Positions 33,354 to 46,063 are shown, counted from the first letter of the stretch. The stretch: 64,000 bases of DNA from Proteobacteria bacterium UBA2363 (GCA_002344355.1 DDTN01000014.1:124001-188000), one strand, 5' to 3'. The notes: generated by a model not told the origin, from the letters alone. Program-made: numbers and translations.

Positions 33354-35663
33354 ATGGATCGCCACGCGAACCCGTCCGCCGTGCAGCGCGATCGACGAAT
33401 CCCGTGGCTGATGGCAACAGCGTTGATCGGCCTGGCGATGGCTGGCCGGATGCCGACGGCGGTCGCGCAGGAGCCGCTTCCGGTGCTGCGCGCGCAGCCC
33501 GACCTGTTGCTTCTTCGCGAGGGGCGGGTCGCCATCCTGGAGCGCCTGGACGACGCCAGCCTGCTGGCGGCCGGCGACATCGACTGGGCCAATGGCCGGG
33601 CCGTCGGCCGCGGCGTCGTACGCCTGCAGGCCGACGGCACGCCCTACCCGGGCTGGCAGGTGGCTCCGATCGGCACGCAGAATTCCGGGCTCTGGCTCAA
33701 CTACGCCACCGCAACCAACTGCGGCGACTGGATCTACGTCGCCGGCACGCTGGCCTCACCCTCGGGCGGTGACGACGTCAACCTGCGACGCATCGACCGC
33801 GAGACCGGCGTGCCCGATCCGGCCTGGACCTCGGCGGTCACGGGCAACATCAGCGCATTGGCCTGCGATGGCAGCGGGCGCCTGCTGGTCGCGGGCGAGT
33901 ATCTCTCGATAGCCGGCACGATCTACTACGGGCTGGTACGGCTGCACGCCGACTCCGGCGCGCACGATCCGTCCTGGACCGTCCAGGCGTCCGGTCGCAT
34001 CCAGCGCCTGCTGGTCGCAGCCGACGGCACCCTGTATGTCGTGGGCTGCCATGGCATCGGCACGCCTGCACAATCCTTCCTGCGCAAGGGTCTTGCCCGT
34101 GTCCTGCCCAATGGCGCCGTCGATCCGGACTGGGATCCGGCGCAGGCGTTCCTGGACAACGGCCGGGTCTCTGCGATCGCCCTGGGCGAAGACGGCTGGC
34201 TCTACGTCGCCGGCCAGCTGGCGACCGAGTCGCCGCCGCGCCACGGGCTGTTGCGGGTGTCGACCAGCGGCAGCGGCGCCATTGATCCGACCTGGCATCC
34301 GAACCCGGACTGGCCAACGGCGTTCGATGGCGAGCGCGTGGATGCGCTGCATGTCGACGGGCCATGGCTGTTCGTCGGCGGCTACTTCGATCAGTTCGGC
34401 GGACTGGCGCGCGCGTCGATGGCGCGGGTGTCGACGATCGGCCCCGGCGACGTCGATCCGGCCTGGGATTCGCCGCTGCGCCCGGCTGCGCCCTTGGGCA
34501 ACGCGCTGGTGGCCATCGTGCCGGGGCCCGACGACTCGCTGTGGGCGGCCGGCCGCCTTCGCAGCACCGGGGCGACGCCGAGCGCCGGGCTGGTGCGTGT
34601 CGCACGCGTAGACGGCACCCGCATCGGCAGCCACCTGATGGCGCTCGCGGGCAACGTGCTCCACGTCGCCGCGCATCCGGCCGGCGGTGTCGTCGTGGTC
34701 GGGGACTACTTCCATGCCAACGGCATGGAACGCGAGGGCATGCTGCGTCTGGATGCAAGTGGCGGCATCGATCCCGGATTCGCCCCGGCCGTGACCGGCC
34801 AGGTGAGGGCCTTGGCCGTCGACGCTGCCGGTCGCGTGCATGCCGGCGGCGATCTGCACCATCCCGATCTGCCGCAACCGCTGCACCTGCTGCGCCTGCA
34901 GGCCGACAGCGACCAGCCCGACCCGACCTGGCTGCCAGCGGTGGACGGCACCGTCGATGCCCTGGCCTTCGGCCCCGATGGCCGCCTCCATGTCGGTGGG
35001 ACCTTCGACCAGGTGGCCGGCCAGGCGCAGGCGCGGCTGGCGCGTTTCGATGCCACCGGTGCGTTCGATGCCCATTGGCGGCCGGTGGTCGCCGATGCCA
35101 CGGTGGTGGCGATCGCCCTGGCGGATGGCTGGGTCTACACCGGTGCCGGCCATGGCCGCCTGAGGCGGTTCGCGGGCGCGGCGCCGGGTCTCGCGGATCC
35201 GACCTGGACCACAATCGTGGGCGATTGGTTGCGGCCGAGCCTGTTCGTACGTTCCGGCGGTCCGCTGGTGGTCGCTCACGGGCGCACGGTGTTCATGCAA
35301 CTGAGGGGAAGCATCAGCCTGGTCTCACAGGCGCCGGGCACGCCGGCGCAGACGCTGTGGCAGCGAACGGTGCCGTGGACCCTGCCGGTCGTGAGCGGGG
35401 CAGCGACCGGACCGATGTTCGGTGCCATGCTCGCCGAGGGGCAAAGCATCGGCTACGAGGTTTTCCGCTTCGACGAGTCCGGCACGCTGGACACCGCCTG
35501 GCGCCCGCAGCTGGATCGCAGGGCGGCGATGATGCGGCCCTCGACGGACGGCACGACGCTATGGCTGGCCGGACAGTTCAGCCACGTCGACGGCGAACGC
35601 CGCTTCGGCCTGGCCGCCTTCGACCTGCGCGGCGACGCGCTGTTCGAACACGGCTTCGACTGA
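33354..35663 (+). CDS. secreted delta-60-repeat beta-propeller protein
   Basis: The protein has 769 residues. A signal peptide covers residues about 17-39 (WLMATALIGLAMAGRM through AVAQ). The body is a series of roughly 50-residue repeats of the form GLVRLHADSGAHDPSW followed by VAADGTLYVVG, typical of DUF5122/delta-60 beta-propellers: an Asp-Pro-x-W turn and then a hydrophobic strand with G-D/E-G. The C-terminus LFEHGFD is a variant of the GFE-type tail seen on three other secreted proteins in the window. The family has no known enzymatic role and is thought to be surface or extracellular. It is a single gene between the groEL terminator and a poorly coding stretch. Confidence 0.8.
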   Translation: MDRHANPSAVQRDRRIPWLMATALIGLAMAGRMPTAVAQEPLPVLRAQPDLLLLREGRVAILERLDDASLLAAGDIDWANGRAVGRGVVRLQADGTPYPGWQVAPIGTQNSGLWLNYATATNCGDWIYVAGTLASPSGGDDVNLRRIDRETGVPDPAWTSAVTGNISALACDGSGRLLVAGEYLSIAGTIYYGLVRLHADSGAHDPSWTVQASGRIQRLLVAADGTLYVVGCHGIGTPAQSFLRKGLARVLPNGAVDPDWDPAQAFLDNGRVSAIALGEDGWLYVAGQLATESPPRHGLLRVSTSGSGAIDPTWHPNPDWPTAFDGERVDALHVDGPWLFVGGYFDQFGGLARASMARVSTIGPGDVDPAWDSPLRPAAPLGNALVAIVPGPDDSLWAAGRLRSTGATPSAGLVRVARVDGTRIGSHLMALAGNVLHVAAHPAGGVVVVGDYFHANGMEREGMLRLDASGGIDPGFAPAVTGQVRALAVDAAGRVHAGGDLHHPDLPQPLHLLRLQADSDQPDPTWLPAVDGTVDALAFGPDGRLHVGGTFDQVAGQAQARLARFDATGAFDAHWRPVVADATVVAIALADGWVYTGAGHGRLRRFAGAAPGLADPTWTTIVGDWLRPSLFVRSGGPLVVAHGRTVFMQLRGSISLVSQAPGTPAQTLWQRTVPWTLPVVSGAATGPMFGAMLAEGQSIGYEVFRFDESGTLDTAWRPQLDRRAAMMRPSTDGTTLWLAGQFSHVDGERRFGLAAFDLRGDALFEHGFD

Positions 35664-36188
35664 TGGCTGGCGACTCTCGGCGCCCTGGAGGCGGATGCCT
35701 TGGACATGGATGCCGATGGCCCGGGTACTGCCGCCAGCCTCGTCAACGGACGGGCACTCGAACGTGGTTGCCAGTCCGCCTTTGATGCGTCGGTGCAGTT
35801 CGCGCCGACCTCCTGCGCAATCGTACCGGGTGCTGCGTGACCACGGACCGTGGTTACCGTCCCAGTTCCATGGCCGGCACCGGCACCCTGATCGGAGAAC
35901 AGTAGGGCAAGAATGCACTGGCGGGTTGGCGGCACTGCCGCTGGAACTTGGGCGACCAGGATTCCCGCTCCACGGCGCGGCATCCGCGCAGCCTCCGCCC
36001 GCAATCTGCGAAGCCGGCCAGGCCGCTGCACATGGAATCCCGCGGCATCCATGGGGTCGCCAGCCTCGACCATGGAGGGGCCTCCGGCCTCTGCGGTTCC
36101 AGCCCGGGGGGCCGGGCTCCTCGCTGCCGCCGACACCCCGGCTGAACGGTGCGCCCGCCCCGGCTATCCGCGCTGACGCGAGGCGGTC
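35664..36188. other. 525-base region without a supported gene
   Basis: Neither strand shows a frame with good coding character and a ribosome site. Directly after the preceding stop, the same frame stays open for 58 codons (35664-35837), reading LATLGALEADALDMD and ASLVNGRALERGCQSAFD before a stop. This could be a remnant of a once longer neighbour or chance in GC-rich DNA. The right part must carry the promoter of the lytic transglycosylase. Confidence 0.35.
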
Positions 36189-37028
36189 ATGATCGTCGCT
36201 GTCCCACCGGGCTGGATCATGCGCCGTCGCCGTCCTGCAGCAAGCATCTGTGCCGGCCTGCTGGTCGCCCTGGCGGCCTGGTCGCCCCTGCAGGCGCGCA
36301 CGGTCTACCGGTGCGTGCTGGACGGCACGGTCAGCCTGGCCACCGCGCCCGATCCCGGTGCGCAATGCGAGGCGCACGAACTGGACGACGACGATCCCAA
36401 TCCGCCGGCCCTGTGGGGCGCGCTGGGCGAGTTCCGCGGCGCGCTGTTCGTACGCGAAGAGGCCGGACGCAAGGTCTACAGCACGCGGCCCATGGACGGC
36501 GCCGAGCGCGTGCTGGACTTCCATGCCCGCACCGCACCCGGCATCGATGCGCATCCCGGCCTGGGCATCGTCGGGCCGGCGCAGCTCGACCGCTTCGATG
36601 CCGAGTTTCGCGCGGCCGCCCGCGCCTATCGCCTGGACGAGGCCTGGTTGCGGGCCATCGCCCACGCCGAGAGTGCCTTCGACCCGCTGGCGGTTTCGGA
36701 GAAGGGGGCCCTCGGAGTGATGCAGCTGATGCCCGAGGTCGTTCGCGAGTACGGCATCGACGACCCCTTCGACCCGGCCGCGTCGATCGATGCAGGTGCC
36801 CGCCACCTGCGCTTCCTCACCGACCGCCTGGACGGCGACCTCGACCGGATCGCCGCCGCCTACAACGCCGGGATCGGCGCCGTCGCCCTGCATGGCGGCA
36901 TCCCGCCGTATCCGGAAACACGGTTGTACGTGGCGAGGGTGCATGTCCTGCATGCCCGCTACCGGGCCGCCCTGGGTCTTCCGGCGCCGGCGTCCGCCCT
37001 GCGCGCGGCCGGCCCCCAATCGCCCTGA
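36189..37028 (+). CDS. lytic transglycosylase (SLT domain)
   Basis: This 279-residue protein cleaves peptidoglycan glycan strands in the periplasm. A signal peptide covers about residues 17-37. A short DUF4124-like segment (TVYRCVLDGTVSLATAPD, Cys42 and Cys60) comes first. The SLT domain follows from about residue 143, with catalytic Glu161 in HAESAFDPLAVS, GALGVMQLMPEV, and AAYNAGIGAVALHGGIPPYPETRLYVARV. All core motifs of family 1 transglycosylases are present. Translation may instead start at the Met11 codon (36219), directly before the basic RRRR of the signal peptide. It is convergent with the kinase gene to its right. Confidence 0.88.
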   Translation: MIVAVPPGWIMRRRRPAASICAGLLVALAAWSPLQARTVYRCVLDGTVSLATAPDPGAQCEAHELDDDDPNPPALWGALGEFRGALFVREEAGRKVYSTRPMDGAERVLDFHARTAPGIDAHPGLGIVGPAQLDRFDAEFRAAARAYRLDEAWLRAIAHAESAFDPLAVSEKGALGVMQLMPEVVREYGIDDPFDPAASIDAGARHLRFLTDRLDGDLDRIAAAYNAGIGAVALHGGIPPYPETRLYVARVHVLHARYRAALGLPAPASALRAAGPQSP

Positions 37029-37210
37029 GCCTGCGCGGCGTCCCGGCCCATCCCGGGCGTTGGGCTTCACGGCCCGTGTCCGGGTGCCTTGGCGGCATCG
37101 CCTGGCAGCAGGCGCAGCCTGGCAGGACGCGGTCGGGGACGACGGGTCAGGGGCCGGCAGAAGCGGTCCGCGCGTGGTTCCTGTCCCGTGCCGCGGATGG
37201 GCCGCCCGCC

Positions 37211-39571
37211 TCAGCAAGAGGCCCCTGCTGCCGGCGCCTCGCCGCACAGCATGTCGCGGGTGTCGGCCACCAGCCTTGCCGCCCGTTCGCTGCCCTCGGG
37301 CAGGGCGGCCAGGGCGGCTTCGGCCTGGGCGAGGCGGGCATGCGCCTCGCCGGCCTTGTCGCCGCGTGCCAGGGCCTGCGCAAGCACGGCCAGGGCCATG
37401 ACCTGCTCCTGGGCCGGCTGCGCGAACAGGCGGTCGGCCATGGCGACCGCTTCCCCGGCGTGTGCCAGCGCGTCGCCCGGCCGGTCCATGGCCAGGCTCT
37501 GCCGGGCCAGGTTGACCAGGCCGAACACCACGACCGGATGGTCGCCCTCGTAGACCTGGCGGCGCATCGCCACCGAGCGCTCCAGCAGGTCCAGGGCCGC
37601 GGCCTGGTCGCCGCGGTCGCGCGCCAGCAGGGCGCGGTTGTTGAGCAGGATGGCGATGTCGCGGCTGCCGTCCGGGAACTCGCCGGCCAGCAGGGTGGCG
37701 GCGCGCGCGTACAGGCGGTCGGCCTCGTCGAGGCGCTCCAGGCCGTGCAGGGCCTGGGCCAGGTTGGCGATCATGTTGGCGTGCTCGTGGACGGTGACCT
37801 CGACGCCCTGGCGCTCGACGACGGCCAGGGCCTGTTCCACGTTGTCGCGCGCCTGCTCGTAGGCGGCGCGATTGAGCAGCAGCACGGCCAGGTCGTTGCG
37901 CGCCACCGCATGCAGGGGGCTGCGCAGCCGGCCGGCGGCGCGCAGCCGGTCGAGGATGTCCGCGAAGGCGGCCTCCGCCTCGCTGCTGCGGCCTTCGTAC
38001 TCGTGCAGCCAGGCCAGCGCATGGAGCAGTTGCAGGGTGCGCGGGTGGTCCTCGCCGAGCGCCGCGCGGGCCTGGGCATGGCCGGTTTCCAGTTGCTGCC
38101 GGGCCGCCTCCAGGCGGTGCCGGCTGAGCATGCTGTAGCCGATCGCGTGGCGGATCCCGGCGGCCAGCGCCGGCCGGTCGTCGAAGCGCGCGCCGACCTG
38201 GGCGGCGGCCTCGTCCAGGGCCTGGGCCAGGGTGGTCTCCTCGCTGGTGTTGCCGGGATCGGCGCGGGCCAGGATGTCGAGCAGGAACTGGTTGATGCCC
38301 TCGGCGTCGGCGGCGGCGCGCGCGGCCTGGCGGGCCTGGTGCAGGGCCAGCGCCGCCGCGCCCAGCACGGCGGCCAGGGCCAGGGCGGCGCTGGCGCTGG
38401 CCAGGCGGTGCCGGCGCAGGAAGCGCGACAGGCGATAGCCGCGGCTGTCGGGATGGGCGCCGACCGGACGGCCGTCCAGCCAGCGGCGCAGGTCGTCGGC
38501 CAGTTCCCGTGCCGAGCCGTAGCGGCGTTCGGCTTCCCGGTGCAGGGCCTTGGCGGCGATCCGCTCCAGGTCGTTGTCGAAGCCGCCGCGCCGGCCCCGG
38601 CGGTCCGCGTCCGGTCCGGCGCGCGCCAGCCCGCACGCCAGGCTCGGCGCGGCCTGCTCGCCGACCTGCCGTTCCGCCTGGGCGGGACTGAGGCCGGCGA
38701 GGTCGTGCGGCAGCACGCCGGTGGCCAGCTCGTACAGGATCACGCCCAGCGCGTAGACATCGGCGCGGGTGGTGATCGCCTCCCCCCGGAGCTGTTCGGG
38801 GCTGGCATAGCCCGGCGTCATCGCCTGCAGGGCGGTGGCTTCGGGGCGGGCATCGGGGCGCGCCGGGTCGAGCAGCTTGGCGACGCCGAAGTCGAGCAGG
38901 CGCGGCTGGCCGTCGTCGTCGACCAGGATGTTGGCGGGCTTGAGGTCGCGGTGCACCACCAGGTGCCGGTGCGCGGCCTCGACCGCCTCGCAGACCCGGC
39001 ACAGCAGGCGCACGCGCGCGCGCAGGTCCAGGCCCCGGGTTTCGCACCAGCGCGTCAGCGGCAGACCGTCGACGAACTCCATGACCAGGTAGGGCACGCC
39101 GTCGCCGGTGCTGCCGGCATCCAGGATGCGCGCGATGCCGGGGTGCTGGAGCTGGGCGAGGATGTCGCGCTCGGCGGCGAAGCGCGCCACCAGGGCCGCG
39201 CGCAGCGCGTCGCGCCCGGCCAGGTAGGCCGGCTGCACCAGCTTCACCGCGACGTCCTGGCGGTAGGCGCCGTCGGCGCGCCGGGCGCGGTAGACCACGC
39301 CCATGCCGCCGGCCTCGAGCAGGGCGGTGAGCTGCCAGGGGCCGAGCCGCTCGCCGACCGCCGGCAGTTGCGGCAGGGACGGCGCGCCCGGCGTGGCCGG
39401 CGACAGCAGGAAGTCCCCGGCCTGCCGGTCGCGCGCCAGCAGGCGTGCCAGGCGCTGCCGCACGCCGGCCTCGACCGGCAGACCCGCCAGCCAGGCGTCG
39501 CGCGCGCCGGCCGGCAGGGCCTGGCCTTCGGCGAGCAGGTCCAGCACCTGGCGTTCGGCCTCGGTGTCCAT
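37211..39571 (-). CDS. Ser/Thr protein kinase with transmembrane helix and TPR domain (module 1)
   Basis: The protein has 786 residues. The N-terminal cytoplasmic kinase has a Gly loop near 86-94 (EAGGMGVVY), Lys110 (VAVK), the catalytic loop HRDLKPAN (His207-Arg208-Asp209), DFG at Asp227, and TPGYASPEQ in the activation segment. One transmembrane helix lies at about 389-410. The periplasmic part is a TPR-like helical array (residues about 430-775) with pairs such as ARNDLAVLLLNRAAYEQARDN. It lies six bases after an ECF sigma gene on the same strand. Kinases paired like this are known to phosphorylate the partner sigma factor (PknT/EcfP in Vibrio). The ligand sensed by the TPR part is unknown. 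Confidence 0.9.
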   Translation of the reverse strand: MDTEAERQVLDLLAEGQALPAGARDAWLAGLPVEAGVRQRLARLLARDRQAGDFLLSPATPGAPSLPQLPAVGERLGPWQLTALLEAGGMGVVYRARRADGAYRQDVAVKLVQPAYLAGRDALRAALVARFAAERDILAQLQHPGIARILDAGSTGDGVPYLVMEFVDGLPLTRWCETRGLDLRARVRLLCRVCEAVEAAHRHLVVHRDLKPANILVDDDGQPRLLDFGVAKLLDPARPDARPEATALQAMTPGYASPEQLRGEAITTRADVYALGVILYELATGVLPHDLAGLSPAQAERQVGEQAAPSLACGLARAGPDADRRGRRGGFDNDLERIAAKALHREAERRYGSARELADDLRRWLDGRPVGAHPDSRGYRLSRFLRRHRLASASAALALAAVLGAAALALHQARQAARAAADAEGINQFLLDILARADPGNTSEETTLAQALDEAAAQVGARFDDRPALAAGIRHAIGYSMLSRHRLEAARQQLETGHAQARAALGEDHPRTLQLLHALAWLHEYEGRSSEAEAAFADILDRLRAAGRLRSPLHAVARNDLAVLLLNRAAYEQARDNVEQALAVVERQGVEVTVHEHANMIANLAQALHGLERLDEADRLYARAATLLAGEFPDGSRDIAILLNNRALLARDRGDQAAALDLLERSVAMRRQVYEGDHPVVVFGLVNLARQSLAMDRPGDALAHAGEAVAMADRLFAQPAQEQVMALAVLAQALARGDKAGEAHARLAQAEAALAALPEGSERAARLVADTRDMLCGEAPAAGASC

Positions 39572-39577
39572 CGCGAT

Positions 39578-40129
39578 TCAGCCCGCCAGCGCGTCGTAAA
39601 GCCAGGTGCGCGCCGCCTGCCAGTGCCGCTTCACGGTGGCCGGCGACATCGCCATGGCGGCGGCGGTCTCCTCGATGGTGAGCCCGGCGAAATAGCGCAG
39701 CTCGACGATCCTGCCCTTGTCGGCGTCGAGGGCCTCCAGGCGCGCCAGGGCGTCGTCCAGGGCCTCCAGGTCCAGCGCCGGCAGCTCGCCGGCGATATCG
39801 AGCTGGGTCAGCGACAGCCGTTCGCCGCCGTCGCGTTTGGCGGCGTTGCGGCGACGCGCGTGGTCGACCAGGATCTCGCGCATCAGGCGCGCCGCGACCC
39901 GCACGAAGTGGCCGTGGCCCTGCCAGTCGATGCGGGCGACGCCGCCCAGGCGCAGGAAGACCTCGTTGACCAGGGCGGTCGGCTGCAGGGTGTGGCCGCT
40001 GCGCTCGCCGGCGAGCTGGCGCACCGCGGCGGCGCGCAGCTCCGGATAGACGGCCTCGATCAGCCGGTCGCGGGCGCCCTGGTCGCCGGCGCGCCAGGCC
40101 TCGAGCAAGCGGGTCGCCTGGTCGTGCAT
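39578..40129 (-). CDS. ECF sigma factor, kinase-partnered type (module 1)
   Basis: This 183-residue sigma factor is of the TIGR02999/ECF43-like group. Region 2 begins LLEAWRAGDQGARDRLIEAVYPEL, then HTLQPTALVNEVFLRLGG, where canonical ECF factors have acidic residues before LVQEVFL. Here Thr51 occupies that position. Region 4 carries a helix-turn-helix, YFAGLTIEETAAAMAMSPATVKRHWQAARTWL. No anti-sigma gene is adjacent; the kinase gene follows after six bases. Phosphorylation of Thr51 as the activating step is inferred by analogy with EcfP/PknT. The ATG at 40129 is chosen over an earlier in-frame codon because the sequence before it is not conserved-looking. Confidence 0.88.
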   Translation of the reverse strand: MHDQATRLLEAWRAGDQGARDRLIEAVYPELRAAAVRQLAGERSGHTLQPTALVNEVFLRLGGVARIDWQGHGHFVRVAARLMREILVDHARRRNAAKRDGGERLSLTQLDIAGELPALDLEALDDALARLEALDADKGRIVELRYFAGLTIEETAAAMAMSPATVKRHWQAARTWLYDALAG

Positions 40130-40216
40130 GGCGCCCAGTCTAGCCGCGTGGCCGGAGACGCCCAATCCGGCAGACGCGCCGTCCGGACCGGCGGCAGCCG
40201 GTGCCGCGTCCGGCGC

Positions 40217-40588
40217 TCAGCCCTCGAAGCCGTTGCCGAACACGGCGTCGACCACGGCCCCGAACTCGCAGGCGCCGAAGGCGCAGGGCTTGGGCGAGCC
40301 CGGGCTGGCGACCGGCCGGCCGCCGCCGCGCAGGTCGATGGCCGGCGGCACCACGCCGCCGCCGGCCGTGCAGCGGTCGCGCGCCTGCGCCCCCGGCTGC
40401 AGGCGGCCATCGCCCTGGCCGGGATCGGGGAACAGCGGGTGGGCGGTCCGCCGGATGGTGCGTGGCGCCAGGTTGGCCAGGCCGTGGCCGCCACCGACCC
40501 GCAGGTCGTGCAGGTCCACCGCCACGCCGCTGCCCGGCGGATCGAGGGCCCTGCCCGGCTGGAACACGATTTCGCAGCGCGAGTTCAC
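40217..40588 (-). CDS. orphan C-terminal fragment with GFE-type tail
   Basis: The frame has 123 codons from a GTG that overlaps the stop of the upstream beta-helix gene by four bases. There is no signal peptide. The text reads like the end of a beta-helix surface protein: GLANLAPRTIRRTAHPLFPD, a Cys pair, GGGRPVASPGSPKPCAFGACEFGAVVDAVFGNGFEG. The last residues match the tail of other secreted proteins nearby. It may be a remnant left after loss of its N-terminal part, a frameshifted extension, or a coupled small protein. Without an export signal it probably cannot reach the surface by itself. Confidence 0.45.
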   Translation of the reverse strand: MNSRCEIVFQPGRALDPPGSGVAVDLHDLRVGGGHGLANLAPRTIRRTAHPLFPDPGQGDGRLQPGAQARDRCTAGGGVVPPAIDLRGGGRPVASPGSPKPCAFGACEFGAVVDAVFGNGFEG

Positions 40589-42918
40589 GGCTCGAAGTCG
40601 TGCGCGAAGATCAGGTCGTTGCTCTCGGCATCCAGGGTGATGCCGTCGAACCAGCCGGTCACCGCCGGCGGGAAGGTGATCCCGTTGTCGACCACCACCA
40701 GGGCGACGGTCAGCGAGCTGGTGTGGGTCCAGTCGGCGTCGGAGACGACGATCTGCGCCGGCACCGTCGGTCGCACCCAGCTCGTGCTGGTGGTCAGGAA
40801 ATGGTCGCCCGAGGCGACCGGCGGGCCGGCATTGCAGGCCTCGCCGCCGTCGTGCCGGAGCTGCCAGTGCAGCAGCACGCTGTCGCGGGTGGCGATGGCG
40901 CCGGCGGAACGGCCCCAGCCGTTGAGCAGGTAACGGCCCGGCCCGGGCAGGTGGATGCACTGGCTGCGGGCGGTCACCCGCGGCTGCGCGATGTTGCTCT
41001 GGCTGACCTGGATGGATCCGGAACCGGCGCCGCCCACGCTGTTCTGCGCCGAAGTCCACGTCGATGCGCCGGCGGTCGCCTCCGGCCACAGCGCCAGGTC
41101 GCCGGCCTCGTCGAAGTCGCCGAACAGCACCAGCGGCTGCAGCGCCGGCCGCTCGAAAGCGCCCAGGTCGGCCGAGCCCATCAGGTTGGGGACGATCGCC
41201 AGGTCGATGCCGCGCTGGGTCCCGACCAGGTCCGGGCCGCCGCCGGTAGCGGCGAAGTCGACCGCCGGGGACGCGGCGCGCAGGCGGTAGTCGCCGCGTG
41301 CCGGATCGACGAACCGTGGCGGGGCCTCGATCACCAGGGGCGAGTTGCCGCCATCGAGCGAGTTGCGCTCATGGGTCAGCACGTTCTCGACGAAGCGGGT
41401 GCCGCCGGCGTGGACCAGGGACGTCTTGCCCGGCTGCCAGAGCACCGAGCGCTGCATGCGGAACCGGCCATTGGCGTTGACGACGCTGGCCGCGCCCACC
41501 AGGTTGCCGGCGAAGGTGCTGCTCTCCAGCAGCAGGTCGGTGTCATCGGTGACCCGGATCAGTTCCTGGCTCAGCGTGTTGCCGGACCACAGGGTGTTGA
41601 GGACCTCGACCTCGGTGTCGCTGCCGACCGCGCGCAGCACCCGTCCGCCGCGGTTGCCGGAGAGCTCGGTGCGTTCGATGAACAGACCGTTGTCCTCGCC
41701 CACCACCAGCACGGCGCCCCCGGTGGGCTGGCCGTTGGCGTTCTGGTCCTGGTTGCCGGTGACGTGGGAGCACGGACGTCCGGCGGGGCAGCCCAGCGGC
41801 GCCACCGACGGCGCGCAGAGGAAGCCGGAGCGGTTGATGCTGAGGCTGGCGGCCGCGCGGAACACGGTGTTGTCCGAGGTCTGCACGAAGGCCGCCGAGC
41901 CGTCCGGCGCCGCATTGTCGAGCAGGCTGGCGTTCCTCAGGCTGGCCCGGCCGAAATAGCCGCCGGTGGCGGTGCCGAACTCGCCACGCGCCCAGACGTA
42001 GATGCCGCCACCGGCGACGCTGGCGAAATTGTCGCGGATGGCGGTCTGCCGGCTGGCGTCGGTGCTGTACAGGCCCAGCTCGGCCGTGCGCGCGGTGCCG
42101 TTGGCGCCGATCACCGAGACGCCGCCGCCGTAGCGCGCCTGGTTTCCGTAGATCGGACCGGCGCCACCGACGCCCGGGCTTCCGATGTTCGCGCAGCTCT
42201 GGCGGTCGCCGCCGACGATCTGCAGGCCGCCGCCGTAGCCGCCGTCGCCGCCGGTGCCCAGCGCCTCGTTGAAGGCGATCCAGCTGTCCGGGGCGTTCAT
42301 GGTCAGTTTCCCGCCGTCCAGGTAGATGCCGCCGCCGGAGTAGAGTGCGGTGTTGACCTGGATCAGCACGTTGCCGGAGATCAGCAGCTCGGCATCCGGA
42401 CCCAGGCCCTCGGCATAGATGCCGCCGCCGTAGTGGGCGGTGTTGTTGCTGATCGTGCTCTCGATGAGCTCGAGCAGGCCGTTGCCCCGGAAGTGGATGC
42501 CGCCGCCGTAGTTGGCGCCGGAGGCCAGGGCATCGCCGCCGCGCACGGTCAGGTGGCGCAGCTTGACGATGCCGCCGGTGCCGGCGGTGATCCGCAGCAC
42601 CGGCGCGAAGGCGCCGCCGGCGCCGTCCAGGACCGTGTGGGTGTTGTCGGTGGCGGCCTGCGTGCAGGTCGCGAAGCCGCCGACGATGTTGAGGTGCTGG
42701 CTGGTGTTGACCACCAGCGCCTGCTGGCCCCAGGTCGCGCTGCGGGTGATCCGGATGGTGTCGGGCCCGGGACTGGCCTCGGCGGCGTTGATGGCGGCCT
42801 GGATGCTGGTGTGGTCGCAGCCGCTGCCGGCGGCGCCGACGGTCAGGATGGCGGCAGCCAGATCGGCGCTGGCCGCGGCCAGCAGCAGGACCAGGAGGGG
42901 AAAGCGGCAGGTGGACAT
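40585..42918 (-). CDS. secreted right-handed beta-helix protein
   Basis: The protein has 777 residues. A signal peptide (residues 1-23, LLVLLLAAASADLAAA) precedes a pectate-lyase-like beta-helix: TVGAAGSGCDHTSIQAAINA at the start, then repeated rungs containing GGGIY (NTAHYGGGIYAEG, SGGGIYLDGG, AGGGIYVW). After FVDPARGDYRLRAASPAVDF and LGAFERPA (the choice-of-anchor Q type end of such helices), a jelly-roll-like domain covers about 605-765, and the protein ends LIFAHDFEP. It lacks visible catalytic residues, so adhesion or surface display is more likely than polysaccharide cleavage. It sits between two sigma-kinase modules and could be a target of either. Confidence 0.82.
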   Translation of the reverse strand: MSTCRFPLLVLLLAAASADLAAAILTVGAAGSGCDHTSIQAAINAAEASPGPDTIRITRSATWGQQALVVNTSQHLNIVGGFATCTQAATDNTHTVLDGAGGAFAPVLRITAGTGGIVKLRHLTVRGGDALASGANYGGGIHFRGNGLLELIESTISNNTAHYGGGIYAEGLGPDAELLISGNVLIQVNTALYSGGGIYLDGGKLTMNAPDSWIAFNEALGTGGDGGYGGGLQIVGGDRQSCANIGSPGVGGAGPIYGNQARYGGGVSVIGANGTARTAELGLYSTDASRQTAIRDNFASVAGGGIYVWARGEFGTATGGYFGRASLRNASLLDNAAPDGSAAFVQTSDNTVFRAAASLSINRSGFLCAPSVAPLGCPAGRPCSHVTGNQDQNANGQPTGGAVLVVGEDNGLFIERTELSGNRGGRVLRAVGSDTEVEVLNTLWSGNTLSQELIRVTDDTDLLLESSTFAGNLVGAASVVNANGRFRMQRSVLWQPGKTSLVHAGGTRFVENVLTHERNSLDGGNSPLVIEAPPRFVDPARGDYRLRAASPAVDFAATGGGPDLVGTQRGIDLAIVPNLMGSADLGAFERPALQPLVLFGDFDEAGDLALWPEATAGASTWTSAQNSVGGAGSGSIQVSQSNIAQPRVTARSQCIHLPGPGRYLLNGWGRSAGAIATRDSVLLHWQLRHDGGEACNAGPPVASGDHFLTTSTSWVRPTVPAQIVVSDADWTHTSSLTVALVVVDNGITFPPAVTGWFDGITLDAESNDLIFAHDFEP

Positions 42919-43198
42919 CGCGGGTACTCGCGCTCTGGCCGGTATTGGCAGGTCGATGAACGCCGTTACCGCCGCTCCTGCGACATGCGGGGCGCAGGGC
43001 CGGGCCGAGGCCCTGTCGCGTGCCAGGGAGCGGCAGTCCATGCCCAGCCAGGGCAACGGGCCGGGGCACCGGACCTGCGACGGCACGCCACGTCGCTCCT
43101 CCCCGGCGTGCGGGGCAGGGGCGGGGAGAGGGCAGGCCGGCAGCGCCCTGCGACCCGGCGCTGCGCGAAGCCGCCATCGCGTGCCGATCCGGTGGCGG

Positions 43199-46063
<2,865 letters not shown>

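Noticed and set aside
36149..40933. Rightward frame of nearly 1600 codons across the transglycosylase and kinase region
   Set aside because: It overlaps several well-supported genes in other frames and has no domain or plausible start.
42919..43198. Possible small gene between the beta-helix gene and kinase 2
   Set aside because: No frame in these 280 bases combines a ribosome site with convincing protein text; it is probably the leader of the beta-helix gene.
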